Shown: one piece after another, positions 36,401-47,097 of the stretch
Layout: every line of letters begins with the position of its first letter
Position numbering within the stretch: position 1 is the stretch's first letter
Assembly: GCA_947172415.1 (NCBI GenBank)
Contig: OX359195.1
Location: 1,736,001-1,800,000 of the forward strand
Source of the DNA: Chondrosia reniformis
Lineage: Eukaryota > Porifera > Demospongiae > Chondrillida > Chondrillidae
DNA: 64,000 nucleotides
Direction: 5' to 3'
The notes under the pieces: model-generated
The model's input: the letters and a program-made list of their open reading frames with translations, nothing else
The model's database searches: none
Told to the model about the DNA's origin: nothing
Program-made: the position numbers and the translations under genes

Positions 36401-39400
36401 GTGAGGATGTAGGGATGGCGCAAAAAGCACAGAAACAAGGAAGGAATGTTACCATATCCCTACATCTGGCAGCATGGGCATTGGAACTGGGGCAGATGAA
36501 GCTGCATTCCCACTACCATAATTACTACACCAAAGTGAAAGGAGGCAATCTCCAATTGCTGTCAGATATAGGGATATGGTAACATCCCTTCCTTCTTTCT
36601 GTGCTTTTAGCGCCATCCCTACATCCTCACTCTTTTTGTAGAAATTTTTTATTATTTTCTAGTTTCTGTACTTTTTAAAGAGCATGAGCTGGAAATTGGA
36701 TATTTGTTTTGCAATCTCCAACTAAGTTGCCATAGCAATGATGTCATTTAAAATGGTGGATTTATTTATCTCCGGGGCTGACGAAAACTGTCATGCCCAA
36801 TAATGTTTTCATTCTCACTCCTATAAAAAAATAGAGCACGGAAAATTTGTAATAATTTCCTTCAGCAAATAGTCCAATAGCTTATTTAGTTATTCAGCTA
36901 CAGCTGATGAAGAATAAGAATTAAAAGAATATGAAGAAAACGAAAACGTGAATTTTTGAAGTTCGTTATTTTGCTAGCTGGACATGTTCGCTTGCCTTCA
37001 AGGTCAATTATAGCATGTCTATTCTGTATTTAGTTCTACATAGCTTTGTTTTGGCAATTTTTGCCTATTTCAGGATTTCGATCCTATACGAAAAGAAACG
37101 CGTCATCCCTACATAGGGAGTACTACCATACTCCCTGCATGATAATATAGCGTATTTGGAGATTTTTTTAACATGGAGTAGTATCCTAGGTATCATGCCT
37201 GTGGTGACCATGGGCCCTGTGAAGGATTTTTATGTGTATACAGTATATGTATTTTGCATATATATAATATATAACTACAATATGCCTTGAGTGGTATATA
37301 TGTGATATAATGTCTACTCATTTGCGTTAATGCTCAGCTGCAGGCTCCTGGAGGGTTTCCGCTTTTTGGCACAATGCAACTTGATTATAAAGATTATGGT
37401 GGCACCTTCTCACAGTGGTGAGTTTTGACCTTATATATACAAGTAAATTAAAACATTAAAACAAGTGATTCGAATTAAAATACTCATGGACCGCCATGGA
37501 GCGGCCAGAGTCGAATAACTTGGACGCAAGCATCATCCAAAACATTAGCATCTTAAAAGGCGTATATGCTGCGTTTTTTCTAATTACATATTCACAGAAA
37601 TATAATTCTCCTTATTACAATTATGGTCCTATAGGGCTTTTCTATTGACTTCCGGTTAATTTTTCAAGGCCATATCTCATAGAAAACGTTTTTGCGCAAG
37701 CTTTACGTTACATAGTTATGTTATAAATTCACAGAAATAATTAAATACAGTTGACTCCACTTATAACGAGTGAAGAGCTGGACACTCAGGTAAAGCACTA
37801 CATTCAAGCGGTGTGCAAAGGAGGTGGAGTGATCAATACAGCCATCACTATGGCAGCTGCTACAGCTATTGTGAGAAAAGCTGACAGGAACCTTCTGGCA
37901 GAAAACGGAGGCCCAATCACTGTCATGAGTAACTATGCGAAGTCACTCCTTTACAGGATGAATTTTGTTAAGAGGAGAGGAGCTCTACTGCAAAGATGAC
38001 AAGTGGTGAAAGAGCAATTTGTCCTTGATGTCAAAGCAGTAGTGGAGATAGAAGACATCCCACCAGAGTTAGACTTCTACTGTGAACAGACCGGAATCAG
38101 CATTGTCCCCGGATCATCATGGACGATGGATGCTAAAGGATCAGAACGAGTGGAGATCGTGGGCATCAGCGACAAACATCAAATTACAGCAGTTTTTTTG
38201 TGGTGCAATGACTGGCGAGCTTCTACCTCCACAGCTGATCTACCAAGGCACAACATCAACCTGCCTCCCTTACTACAGTTTTCCGAATGATTGGCATGTG
38301 ACATGCACACCAAATCATTGGTCCAATGAAGACACAATGAAAGAGTATATTGAACGCATCATCATACCGTATATGTGGATCACAAACGCAAGGAGGTCAA
38401 GCTCTCATCTGATCAACCTGCACTAGCCATTTTCGATGTTTTTTCAAGGTCAGCAAACAGAAAATGTCACCAAATTGCTGGGGGAGAACAACATTCATGT
38501 TGTAAGTGTACCTGCGAACTTTACGGACCACTTACAGCCCATGGACCTTAGTGTTAAGTCTATCAAGGTGTATATGCGAAGCAAGTTCTGGGATTGGTAC
38601 TCGATGAAAGTTCAACACCAGTTGGATGAAGGAGAAGAGATCTCGTCAGTAGATCTAAGATTGTCTACTTTGAAACCACTTGGAGCCCGCTGGTTTGTCA
38701 GCTAGAGAGTTGTTGCTATCCATTCTCCTAACAGCTCTTTAGTGTTCTGCCAATCTCTCCGCCAATGTCTTTCCTGTCTCCCCTATGTATACCCTTCCAC
38801 ATTCACATGGTATGCTTTAAATGACCTCCGTCTTGTGCCTGCTCTCAGTTGGTGTCTTAACTTTAGTGAGGATAGATCGTAGTGTGTTGGTGGCCCTATT
38901 CACTACTTTATGTTCAGAGTTCTGCATAGTCTTTGTAGATTCTCACTTGTTCCTTTGACATAGGGGATGTAGAGAGTGTGTTCCTGTTCCTTGGTCTCCT
39001 TCTTTGGTTTCTTCTCTGCCCGTAATACTCCCCTTAGGTGGTTGGGATATTGGCCTTGAATGTGGTGGCTAAGTGGTCCAGTTCATCTTGTACCATATCT
39101 CTGCTGCAAACCTCTTCTGCTCTTCTTCTGAGACACATCATTGTTCCAATCTTGGTGGCTGGGTGGTGGTTTGACTTGAAGTGGATGTACCTGTCAGTGT
39201 GTGTGGGCTTTCTGTACATGCTGGTCCTGAGACCTTGGGTTGTTCTCCTAACCGGTACATCCTGGAAAGGTAGCTTCTGGTCACATTCCTCCTCCATAGT
39301 GAATTTGATGGAGGTCCTGATGCCTTCAAACCAATTAAAGGTTACCTATTCCCTAACTCATGTAATTTGGTGATGATTTGTATGTCATATATTCCACATT

Positions 39401-41337
39401 ATTACATATTTGGGTATGATGGCTTCTCATGAAAAAGTAAAGAAAACCAGAAGTTCATCTGATCAACCTGCACTGGCCATTTTCAATGTTTTAAAAGGTC
39501 AGCAAACAGAATATGTGTGCTTAGCGTCTCCTTGAAATGTTAGTACGCACGGTATTTCCAGTGCCCCTTGAGCTAAATCCGCGGAGAACCGTCTGAAACC
39601 CGTCACACGGAAACGATAGAGCCACCTCGGCATAGGTAGAGAGAGCATGTGGACAAGATCTTCCTCGGAACATGGCCTATGATGGTATCGCCTCTCACTA
39701 CAGCCACAGCATGGTACCCCCTCACCATTGACTCCACCGAAAGTGACGACATTATTGATACGTGTACTTGCTAGTAAAAATGTGAAAGTGAAAATAAGAA
39801 TACGAAAATTAATTCTGAAGGCCTTACGGCCATTTATGCAAAATTTGCACCTTCAAAAGTTTCCGGAATACGTTAACTCTCCTATACGTCTGTAGTAACA
39901 GTTAAATAGGATAGTTTGTTAAGCAGATATGTATCTTCCCTACCCCAGTGTGTCAATTACGTAATTGGTTTGGACTGTAGATTTTGTCAGTATAACATTC
40001 ACTGCCCTGGTAAGAAGTATTTTTAATGTACCAAACACAGCAAGATAGTAGTTCCCTTATTTCAAGGAATATTTTAAATATACAGTAGAAAGTGATCATG
40101 ACATAACTGTTTAAGTGAAAGGCAGGTTCTGTAACAGATGCTGTTGCATGGTCATGTTTTAACCTATATGCCATGGAAAATATTATTGTCTATGACTTTT
40201 CATTGCTAATATATATATAAACACTTGTGTAATACATATATTGCATGTATTACTATAGGGTTGCTGATAAGTCTCAGGGCAAAATCTGGTCTATAACCAT
40301 GGAACTTAGAAAGTATACAATTATGTGGAACCAGTTTATTGTACAAAAAGAAAAGGTATATGACATAAAATTAACTGTTAATTCTTGCAATAATGCTGTA
40401 AAGGGATTTGAGCCTTGTATACTACATAGCCATATATATAGGGCTGTCCTGCACTCCATGCCAAGTTATATATATGCACCGAAAATGCATATACCGTTCT
40501 CAGTCTAAAAATTCGACACCCTGTATATACAGTATATATATCTAGAGAAACTCATCACTTAGTGGCAATTAGGAATAGAATGAACAAGATGACCGAGGGT
40601 ACAAAACATTACAGGGACAGAAAAACTTTGGAGCGCTTTGTGACTCAGAAATGCCCATAACTCAGAAAACTCAAAGAGTATAGCTGTTTTATATACCAAT
40701 CATGTAAGGTACAATGCTTGCTGTGCGAGGAAATGAATTTCAAAATCGACTTTACACTTTGTAGCTGAACTAGTTAACTATTATCCACATTCTTGGCGAT
40801 CAATAAGATCAGTAAGCATGTTTGCCTCAAAAATCGCCGTGAACGCAACCGTTTTCATTGCCATTTTGTTTACTTGCTGACTCAGCAACCGCTTCATGCT
40901 GCCCGTTAGTAAGGAGATGCCCGTATCTGGGGCATCCGGATAAGGGAGGCTTGAGTGTATAGGCAAAGTGGCCAAAGGTTAACAATCCTGGTGGGGACGA
41001 GAACCTAACTATTAAGTTTGTTAGACCCTAATGTTCCCTAGAGTATATAATGTAGAATGCTAGAAAGTACACATAACTTCGTACTTTTTTTAGTAAAATG
41101 CATACATAAAAGAGCAATATCTATATATTATAATAATATTATATTGTCAGTCAGTGTATGTTATCAATAAATTCATAGTGCAAGCATGATGTACATACAT
41201 GTGTTTAAATATACCTATCATATTTTGCATATATATAGCTCCCTGAGTTGTTTGCAGATGCAGCAAGAGGATTGCATGCATTTATAAGAATAGTCTTGGG
41301 TTGGAAAGAATACCCCAGTGGATTTACCCTACTGTGA
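30425..41337 (+). CDS. Secreted M14 zinc metallocarboxypeptidase, copy 2 (10 exons)
   Basis: Exons: 30425-30592, 30706-30907, 31279-31382, 31480-31536, 31713-31853, 33953-34154, 34839-34921, 37344-37417, 40259-40355 and 41239-41337. They join in phase to 408 residues. The start has a signal peptide (MQIPLNLQLLSMVIPMLF) and no propeptide. All active-site landmarks are kept: HAREW, NPDGY, GVDLNRNF, VDIHTAD, DYKDYGG (Tyr248 equivalent) and ITMELR. Exon 2 is two codons longer than copy 1 (GGSGSP) and exon 6 three codons longer. Exon 8 could start at 37,338 instead, adding Leu-Gln, because a CTGCAG insertion duplicates the acceptor AG. The C-terminus ends EYPSGFTLL. Intron 7 carries a nested pair of mobile elements, and intron 8 scrambled transposon pieces. 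Confidence 0.9.
31854..33840. other. Intron 5 of carboxypeptidase copy 2
   Basis: No exon is supported. A block at about 32,005-32,290 is missing from unit 1, and unit 3 shares its right part. From 32,300 on it aligns with both sister introns. Confidence 0.5.
33847..33881. mobile_element. CCGTAAATC MITE reduced to its two ends
   Basis: CCGTAAATCTTCTAAAAA runs straight into GATTTACGG. Only the termini of the 484-bp element at 53,701 remain, showing internal deletion at the same paralogous site. Confidence 0.8.
34243..34687. mobile_element. Pogo/Tigger-like MITE in intron 6, unit 2
   Basis: Paralogue of 17,204-17,673, TA-flanked, with the inner right repeat shortened by about 25 bases. Confidence 0.75.
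35057..36080. mobile_element. CCGTA-ended TA-target element, private to unit 2, with a transposase remnant
   Basis: Ends are CCGTAGTTCGGGAAATTTTT and, reversed, TCGTAATTCGGGAAATTTTT. TA flanks both sides (35,055-35,056; 36,081-36,082). Unit 1 shows the empty site ACAATAAATCAT near 18,040. Without the nested element it is about 322 bp. A minus-strand frame from 35,229 begins MALLQYLQLRDGLLDPKGSL. This resembles the N-terminus of the transposase at 58,895 (MALYRYFQ...PDPSGPLS), so the element is probably a deletion derivative of that family. Confidence 0.8.
35265..35964. mobile_element. Second TA-target element nested inside 35,057-36,080
   Basis: Exactly 700 bp between CAGTGCTCCACGTCT and its inverse (AGATGTGGAGCACTG), with TA at 35,263-35,264 and 35,965-35,966. 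Short frames inside are unsupported. Confidence 0.8.
36370..36662. mobile_element. Foldback MITE in intron 7, unit 2 (complete)
   Basis: Two long inverted arms, about 95 bases each, start CTAGAGAATAATAAAAAATT and contain GAGGATGTAGGGATGGCGC. The centre is about 100 bases. The paralogue is at about 55,650-55,942; unit 1 lost one arm. Confidence 0.85.
37445..37670 (+). repeat. Repeat R, right copy of unit 2
   Basis: Inverted relative to 29,945-30,140; begins just after exon 8. Confidence 0.75.
37771..38704 (+). pseudogene. Pogo-like DDE transposase, unit 2 (broken)
   Basis: Frames contain EELDTQVKHYIQAV, GISDKHQITAV, TPNHWSNEDTMKEYIER and, further on, NFTDHLQPMDLSVKSIKVYM with the third acidic motif. 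At least three frameshifts divide it. The end is cut by the Penelope piece at 38,705. Confidence 0.8.
38705..39425 (-). mobile_element. Penelope-like retroelement fragment, unit 2
   Basis: Minus-strand frame from 39,297 reads KLPFQDVPVRRTT and SMYRKPTHTDRYIHFKS. Toward 38,720 come remnants of the segment that in unit 3 carries the GIY-YIG domain. No intact frame. Confidence 0.8.
40918..40962. mobile_element. Tigger-like terminal repeat in intron 9, unit 2
   Basis: Same end as at 23,625-23,682 (GGCATCCGGATAAGGGAGGC). A short minus-strand frame beside it (MKRLLSQQVNKMAMKTVAF) is kept in unit 2 but stopped in unit 1. Confidence 0.5.
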
Positions 41338-41445
41338 CTATGGAATTAGTTGACAATCATAGGTTTTGTACCTAACTAGGCCCAGTGACTACATAATACA
41401 TAGTTACAACTTATACAACACTTTAATCACAGGATATGTACTTAC

Positions 41446-41587
41446 CCAAGTCAGATAATATTTCAAAATATACACTCTTGTGGGTATAACTTGAGAAATC
41501 ATTGCTGAAGCAGAAATAATGTTCTCCATCCTCTTCAATCTTGAATGAAATGGAATCAAACTGCTTGCTTTGGGCATTATACAGAAT
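41446..41587 (-). pseudogene. Orphan p24/TMED GOLD-domain exon, unit 2
   Basis: Same 142-bp exon as in unit 1, with open frame and both splice sites. Differences are substitutions only (Cys to Ser, Phe to Tyr, Arg to Ser), mild for a non-coding remnant. No partner exons found. Confidence 0.65.
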
Positions 41588-42479
41588 CTTCATGCAGAAG
41601 CAACTTAAACCATCTTAGATTAACATCATAGTTACGCCTTACCTTATTACCTAATAATAATGATAACAAGGAGAAGAAGATGTAAAGTAAATCAGCTTGG
41701 TAGTAAAGGTTTAATATATACATAAAGTATATTGCTATGAGATCGTCCTGAGTAGCTATAGGTAAGGTATTAATTGCCATATATCATCGTTTGTGAAAAT
41801 GGAAAATGATAGTTACAGGACTTTCAAAATGTTGGGTAGTATAACAAAAAGCTCATTTGGCTAGTGAATTTCACCAAAGAAGATAGCAATACATAATCAT
41901 TGTAATAATTAAACCACAATCAATCAGTGTCAAGCATCAGGAGGAAACCATAAGGAGCAGTTGTTGGGAATTGAATTCAGGACAGCTGGTTTAAACTGAG
42001 CTAGAATTGCCATGCTCCATTCATGTCTCCCTCTTAATTCAGGTGTATTACACTCAACCCCCAACTAGACATTCTCATTGCTAGGCCAACTAATGAAGAC
42101 TTTTAGGTATATATACTAATGGAAACCAGATCCTCTGAAATACGGTATCTGTTATGCCAAGTAAGTGGAAAAAACAAGTCAAAAGAAGGAATGAACCTTT
42201 ACTTCAAGGCCATAATTACAGTGCTAATCACTCTAATTTAATTGTATTCATAGCTATGTAGGTACATACAGAAAAATGATATTTTAAAGGATTCACATGT
42301 ATATACTTTAGCAGAAGGAACATATCCTCACACACCAATTTTATTGCATAAATATACAGTATTCCAGTGTATAAATTCAACACATTTTGCATAAAGCAGT
42401 GTCTAATGAGATTCAGAGCGTTTGAGAGTAAGGAGTGAAATAACCCCCAATATATTTATGTAACTATGGCATGGAATAA

Positions 42480-42700
42480 GTACGTACATAATTCACAACA
42501 TATATATAATATGTAATCACGAAGTGGCATTCTAGGTTGGCTATTAGACATTGTAAAGATAACTCACTCGATTCCAACCAAATGATTCACAATAGATCAC
42601 TACTAACGTTTCAGCCACATACTGTGGCCTTCATCAGAGCATAACACAAAACAAATCTGGTGGACAAAAAGGAAGTCTACAATTTAAATAGCTACAGCAA
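42480..42700 (-). repeat. Hammerhead-like motif near the unit 2/3 junction
   Basis: On the minus strand (about 42,641-42,600): CTGATGA, stem GCCACA/TGTGGC with loop GTA, GAAAC, GTT. The bases just outside (ATGCT and AGTAG) can pair over four positions. This is the best-preserved core in the window. Confidence 0.55.
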
Positions 42701-43250
42701 AAACAAATCTGGTATGCATAGGGTAATACACCTGTGGTTTTATAATGTCATTTAGAGCTAATTTTTAAATAGAAATGGATACATGTCATGTCTTTCAACG
42801 GATGTACGTATCACTGGAGCTACCAGCAAGCTAAAAGCTAAAAGACAGTGACGAACACTACAGCACCAAACATGAAATATACTTGACGTGATGTCGTCAC
42901 CACTTTCACGGCTAACCGTAGTAACGAACAGCCACTGTATTTCTATTGGGTACTCCTTCATCACAAAGGAGCATGTCAGTGTTGTTGCAGTATCGACCTA
43001 GTCTGATGAAATCAGACCTTCTCGACTGTGCGGCGGTGATTGCGCAATGAAAGGGTCTGATTTCATCGGACTAGTACCGACCATCCAAGCGGAAGTTATG
43101 AGCAGAAAACGGAAAACGGAAAACGGAAAATACATCACTCAGAGTCACTATCTGGACGTTAAACCATTACAAAGATTACCGAAACCCTTCAATAACCGGC
43201 AACAACAAATGAGTGTATCATATAGACTTTGTCATTTCGAGTATTATTGA
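42700..43250. repeat. Flanking repeat shared with 9,100-9,570
   Basis: It matches the left flank of unit 1, so this block probably belongs to the ancestral unit edge. It contains the hairpin insertion at 42,998. Confidence 0.6.
42998..43074. mobile_element. 77-bp hairpin insertion
   Basis: Arms CTAGTCTGATGAAATCAGAC and, reversed, CTAGTCCGATGAAATCAGAC. The paralogous site at about 9,380 lacks it. TA occurs beside both ends (42,991-42,992 is a few bases off; 43,075-43,076 adjoins), so the exact duplication is unclear. Confidence 0.65.
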
Positions 43251-44079
43251 TGTTAAGTTGAAATACTTCTGTTAAGTTTTTAGATTTTTAGTTTAAATAG
43301 TTTAATACTGGTGTAAAGTTTAAGTTTTCAAATTAGGTGTCTTCTATGAAATGCATCCATCCATATGCATAAAGCACATTTCCTCCAAATTTCAGTGTCA
43401 GTTTAATGGCCATACACACATACATGTATATATATAGTACAGTAACTGAAGATTTGTAGCTGTACAGTGTTTTAGGGTAGCATGCCTCACCTTTGGCTCA
43501 AGGGCGAAACTGATAAAAGTAATAGTGAATGTTTATTAGGGTTAAGTACATAAGTTATCATCAGTACGTAAGAGATATGCATGCAAAATGCATGTTTGTC
43601 TGTATAGCTTTATAGCATTTTTAATATATAATATAGTAGTAGTGCATCACTGGTAATATATATATAAGTGTACCCCAGGATGTCCCATTTAAGTAGGTTT
43701 GTAATCTTGTCAGTATATTTTATAATTCATAAAGTAAATAAAAAACATTTACAAAATGATGTTAGAGGTAGGAATGGCAGTGTTCACTAATATATACATC
43801 AGCAAAAAGTATCAAACCAAGACAGTGATTATATGATAAGGCTAATCATACAGAAGTTGCATATATACTGAAAATTAAGTAACTTAACCATACACTTCTG
43901 TGTTTGGGCGCACTAACCTCAAGTAGGAATAGACGCTAGTCTATTCAATAAAAGAAGAAGAAGAAGAATTCTTTTCATGCAGTTCTCATATAAAATGTAA
44001 TATGTTTTCTGCCACATTAAAGATGCATACAAATTAACATATATAATAATGCAGTATTGAAGGCCACTTGCGTTAATAT

Positions 44080-44222
44080 GCACCGGATTTGTTGGCATTC
44101 ATTGCTTATTATGTAATAATAGTTTCCTAAATTACCAAGACTGGATGTGTTGGCATTCATTGCTCATTATGTAAAGGTTTCCTTACCTATAGATACTTGA
44201 TGTGTTGGCATTCATCATTTTA
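44080..44222. repeat. 58-bp minisatellite, unit 3
   Basis: Two units plus the diverged terminal one. Just left, at about 43,970-44,060, is all that remains of the GNAT-like segment. Confidence 0.8.
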
Positions 44223-45289
44223 GCACTTATTCAACATCAATGGATGTGTGGCTATAATTGACTTACAGATTAATTAGTCAACTCATAACCATGCCTGTAG
44301 TTGAATTGCTGAATGCTGAATGCTAACAAGTGTGTTCCTACAGCCACACACAGTGAGATTACTGCAAATTTATGAAGCCAAACAATACATTTAATATTAA
44401 TGATAACCTGATACTTTTCATTTGAATTAATATCTCTCCTGAATATCCATTAATTTCATTGAGGATACATGGCTACCTTTTATGGTATTATATAGAATCG
44501 AAGTGATAAATATATTTTAAATTCGCAGGGCTTCAGCAGTCATGTTGTTAACATATGAATATATATTCATTTCAAATAACCTTTTTTAGGCAATTTGTAT
44601 CTACGTATATGTTAGCTTATTTGCATGGTATTGTGAAAATGTGTGTTGTTAGTTCTTCAGCTACATCTGGGAGTATGTATAGACAGCACTATCATGAGTA
44701 AATAACAATAATTTTGCCTTTGCCATCCTCTATTTGTTGCCAAGTATAATTGGTTGCGCACCAAAGACTAATTACCAGTCACGGAGACTGGTACGTGTCA
44801 AATATGATATGTATTGTACACATATACCTAAAGCTATATATATACATTTCCCTGTTACACAAAAGTGCAAGCTCTCCTTACATGTATTGTACATGTACAA
44901 CTTAAGAGCTTTGCAGTAATTTCAATTAACATATGTGCGTATTGTTTTTATAGTTTTTTTCCAACTATATATAGTAACATCTGCAGTGTTTGGTAAATCT
45001 TTTGGTCATTTTGTCGGTCAGTTGCGATCGTTTGGTACATTATTATGTAGGCTAGTCAGTCAATTTTGTAGGAAAAATAGAGTTCAGTTCCATAGGTGGT
45101 GTAAACATCTTTCACTGAACATAGGTAAATCTTTGTATATATATTTGCAGAATCATTATCTATATGTACCTTAATTGTATAAGGAGGACAGGAAATTTTA
45201 AAGATAAGTTACAAGGTTGTATATATTCTACTTCATTAGCAACATATTCTAACACACTTTAATTAATTAATAACTATGGGATGGCAAAT

Positions 45290-45735
45290 GATGATCCACT
45301 CGTTGTGGCCTTCAAGTTTACCAAATTGAAGCGCTTCGTCAATTATTTTTGCTTGGAGTTGAAGAAAGTAATGTATACACTTCATAAGCAAGAAACTGTA
45401 AAAAAGTAGGGCTATATACCAATGCAGGCAGCTCATGCAGGAAATCAATAAATGCTCATCACTTGCATGTATCAGCAAACACAGAACTTACAAATAGGTT
45501 ATCTTCTATATATGTACAATCATAACTGACATGTACAGAGTGGGACAGTAGATGACCTTAATACCCCTGAATCTAGGTAGCAGCTGTTTCTATAACCAGT
45601 GATCAGAGGTTAACTAAGTAAGCTAAGGTCTTTCATTGCTTACATATAGATGGAGCTGCTGAAGTAGGGATGTCCATAGAAGGCTAGAGTTAACGTTGTT
45701 GACACATGTAAGGAGTACCCTAATTGTATAACATT
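45290..45735. other. Intergenic stretch of unit 3, no gene recognised
   Basis: The block 45,290-45,600 has no match in units 1 or 2 that I can see and no supported frame. From 45,600 it matches 28,795 on. Confidence 0.4.
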
Positions 45736-45737
45736 AG

Positions 45738-45806
45738 GCGTAACCATAACCCTACCTTTACCCCTATGCCTAACCTTACCCTTAACCCTAACTCTAACCC
45801 TAAAAT
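45738..45806. repeat. Interstitial telomere-like repeats, unit 3
   Basis: Contains CTAACCTTACCCTTAACCCT and CTAACCCTAA. Paralogue of 28,905-28,980. Confidence 0.65.
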
Positions 45807-46168
45807 GGTGTCTGTCTGCAAGATGATAGGGACCATTATGTAAATTTAAAACATGTTATGCAGTTCAGATGTCTGTATGTGCCATCACCCTATTAAGATT
45901 AGTTGCATGTGTATGTCAACTTGAGTGTATGTCATTTTGTGTGGTAATTGCCTTGCTTTATGACCACTTTCTTGTATCGATACTTTTTCAAGATTTGTTA
46001 TTATGCTGTCAAAAGGGCCATCCCTACTTTTTCATTCATTTTTGAAATGTTTTTATTTAACTTGCTTCTTTCCTTTTCCAGTTATAATCCTTATTCTTTA
46101 TTAACTTTTAGTTTTATAAGCCTATTTTGCAAGAACCTGTAAATATTATCTATATAAGACAGAAAATA

Positions 46169-46700
46169 CCGTATTCGCTCTAAAAATTCGTCACCCTTAG
46201 TGCAGCAAAAATTTCGTCATTTGATGCTATTAGAGCTGGAAGGTGGAGAACTAACGAAGGTGGCCAATATTTAGATTTTTCGGACGAAATATTAGAGCAA
46301 AGACGAAGCGTCTCCGTCTCGGTAAAGGCCGCGTTCTATGCAATGGCTGCTTTCGAATTGAAGGTACGCACAGCTGTTCGAGGCTACCATGTCTACCGGG
46401 AAATTTGGATGCCGACAGTCGGCGACGAATTCCACTGTCGGCAAGAGCCCAACAATGATGAAGACAGGTACGAAGTAGCGGTTTATGGAGATACAGAGAG
46501 CAGCGATGTGCTTGGACACCTTCCACGAGAAATTTCGCTTGTATCCTTCTTCTTCTTGGAGCACGACGGCAGTATCTTCTGACGTGACGAAAAATACAGT
46601 TTAATGACGGAAATTAGAGAGACAGCAAATTCGCACGTTTAGAGTACACTTGAATGGATTTTTTTCCTTTAAGAAAATTAGAATGACGTAGCGAATACGG
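46169..46700. mobile_element. 532-bp CCGTA-ended element carrying a HIRAN-like ORF, private to unit 3
   Basis: Ends are CCGTATTCGCT and its inverse, flanked by TA (46,167-46,168; 46,701-46,702). Unit 2 has the empty site AGAAAATACACAG near 29,320. Inside is a single short gene (46,343-46,582). Confidence 0.85.
46343..46582 (+). CDS. HIRAN-like domain ORF inside a short transposon
   Basis: The 79-residue frame has YHVYREIWMPTVGDEFHCRQ, EVAVYGD and VLGHLPREIS. These match the pattern in the larger transposon gene at 61,405 (YHVYKEIWDAVVGQEF, FAVAVV, VIGHVPRKI). HIRAN domains of HLTF/Rad5 bind DNA 3' ends; whether this distant relative does so is unknown. The frame ends soon after the domain and lacks the linker and peptidase. 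GC content is higher than the surroundings. It could be a captured remnant rather than an expressed protein. Confidence 0.65.
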   Translation: MAAFELKVRTAVRGYHVYREIWMPTVGDEFHCRQEPNNDEDRYEVAVYGDTESSDVLGHLPREISLVSFFFLEHDGSIF

Positions 46701-47097
46701 TATATACACGGTTCTAAACAATAACTCCTAATTAGAAAATGGCGTCCAAGAGCTTCTTATATTCTGATGCGCTACAAGTAACCGCCTTTACCCAAATGGT
46801 TTTACAACAGAACGTTACCTATTCCTCATAAAATTAAAATAATAAAATTAAGACGTTATACGCCTGAAATAAACCCATAAATCGAGACATTTAGGCGCTA
46901 GGGCTTCTCAAGTAGAAGAAAAAGAAGAAAGTGAGGAAAATGATCTTTGGTCGGGTGACTGCATGTTTAGCCACCCTTGCGCTATTTAACGCTATTGAAA
47001 CAAAGTTTATTTCTTTATAAGGGTACAAAAAGCTAGGAGCTTAAGAAGATAAAAATCAATTCCATGGTTGATTTTTAAAATGTCACTCCGTAATAGT

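Larger units (their letters stand above)
37748..39865. mobile_element. Scrambled transposon block in intron 8, unit 2
   Basis: Order: a 22-base end CAGTTGACTCCACTTATAAC (TA in front) fused to DDE transposase (37,771-38,704); Penelope fragment (about 38,705-39,425, minus); a second short piece of transposase (39,451-39,512, repeating 38,405-38,465); HIRAN remnant (39,515-39,790, minus); right terminal repeat ending near 39,865. In units 1 and 3 the Penelope piece lies before the transposase. The C48 region is gone. Confidence 0.75.
25873..42258 (+). repeat. Segmental duplication, unit 2 of 3
   Basis: It aligns with units 1 and 3 along its length. Its right part matches unit 3 to about 42,258/63,554, further than unit 1 does. 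Unit 2 has rearranged transposon fragments in intron 8 and private insertions at 26,998 and 35,057. Confidence 0.85.

Noticed and set aside
42758..42964. Minus-strand frame with a hydrophobic run (CCSVRHCLLAFSLLVAPVIR), considered as a TMED signal-peptide exon
   Set aside because: No start codon in frame close by, no GOLD sequence after it, and the copy at 9,200 does not support a splice site.
46343..46582. Independent host HIRAN gene
   Set aside because: It lies wholly between TIRs with a TA duplication and is absent from the empty site in unit 2, so it belongs to a mobile element.
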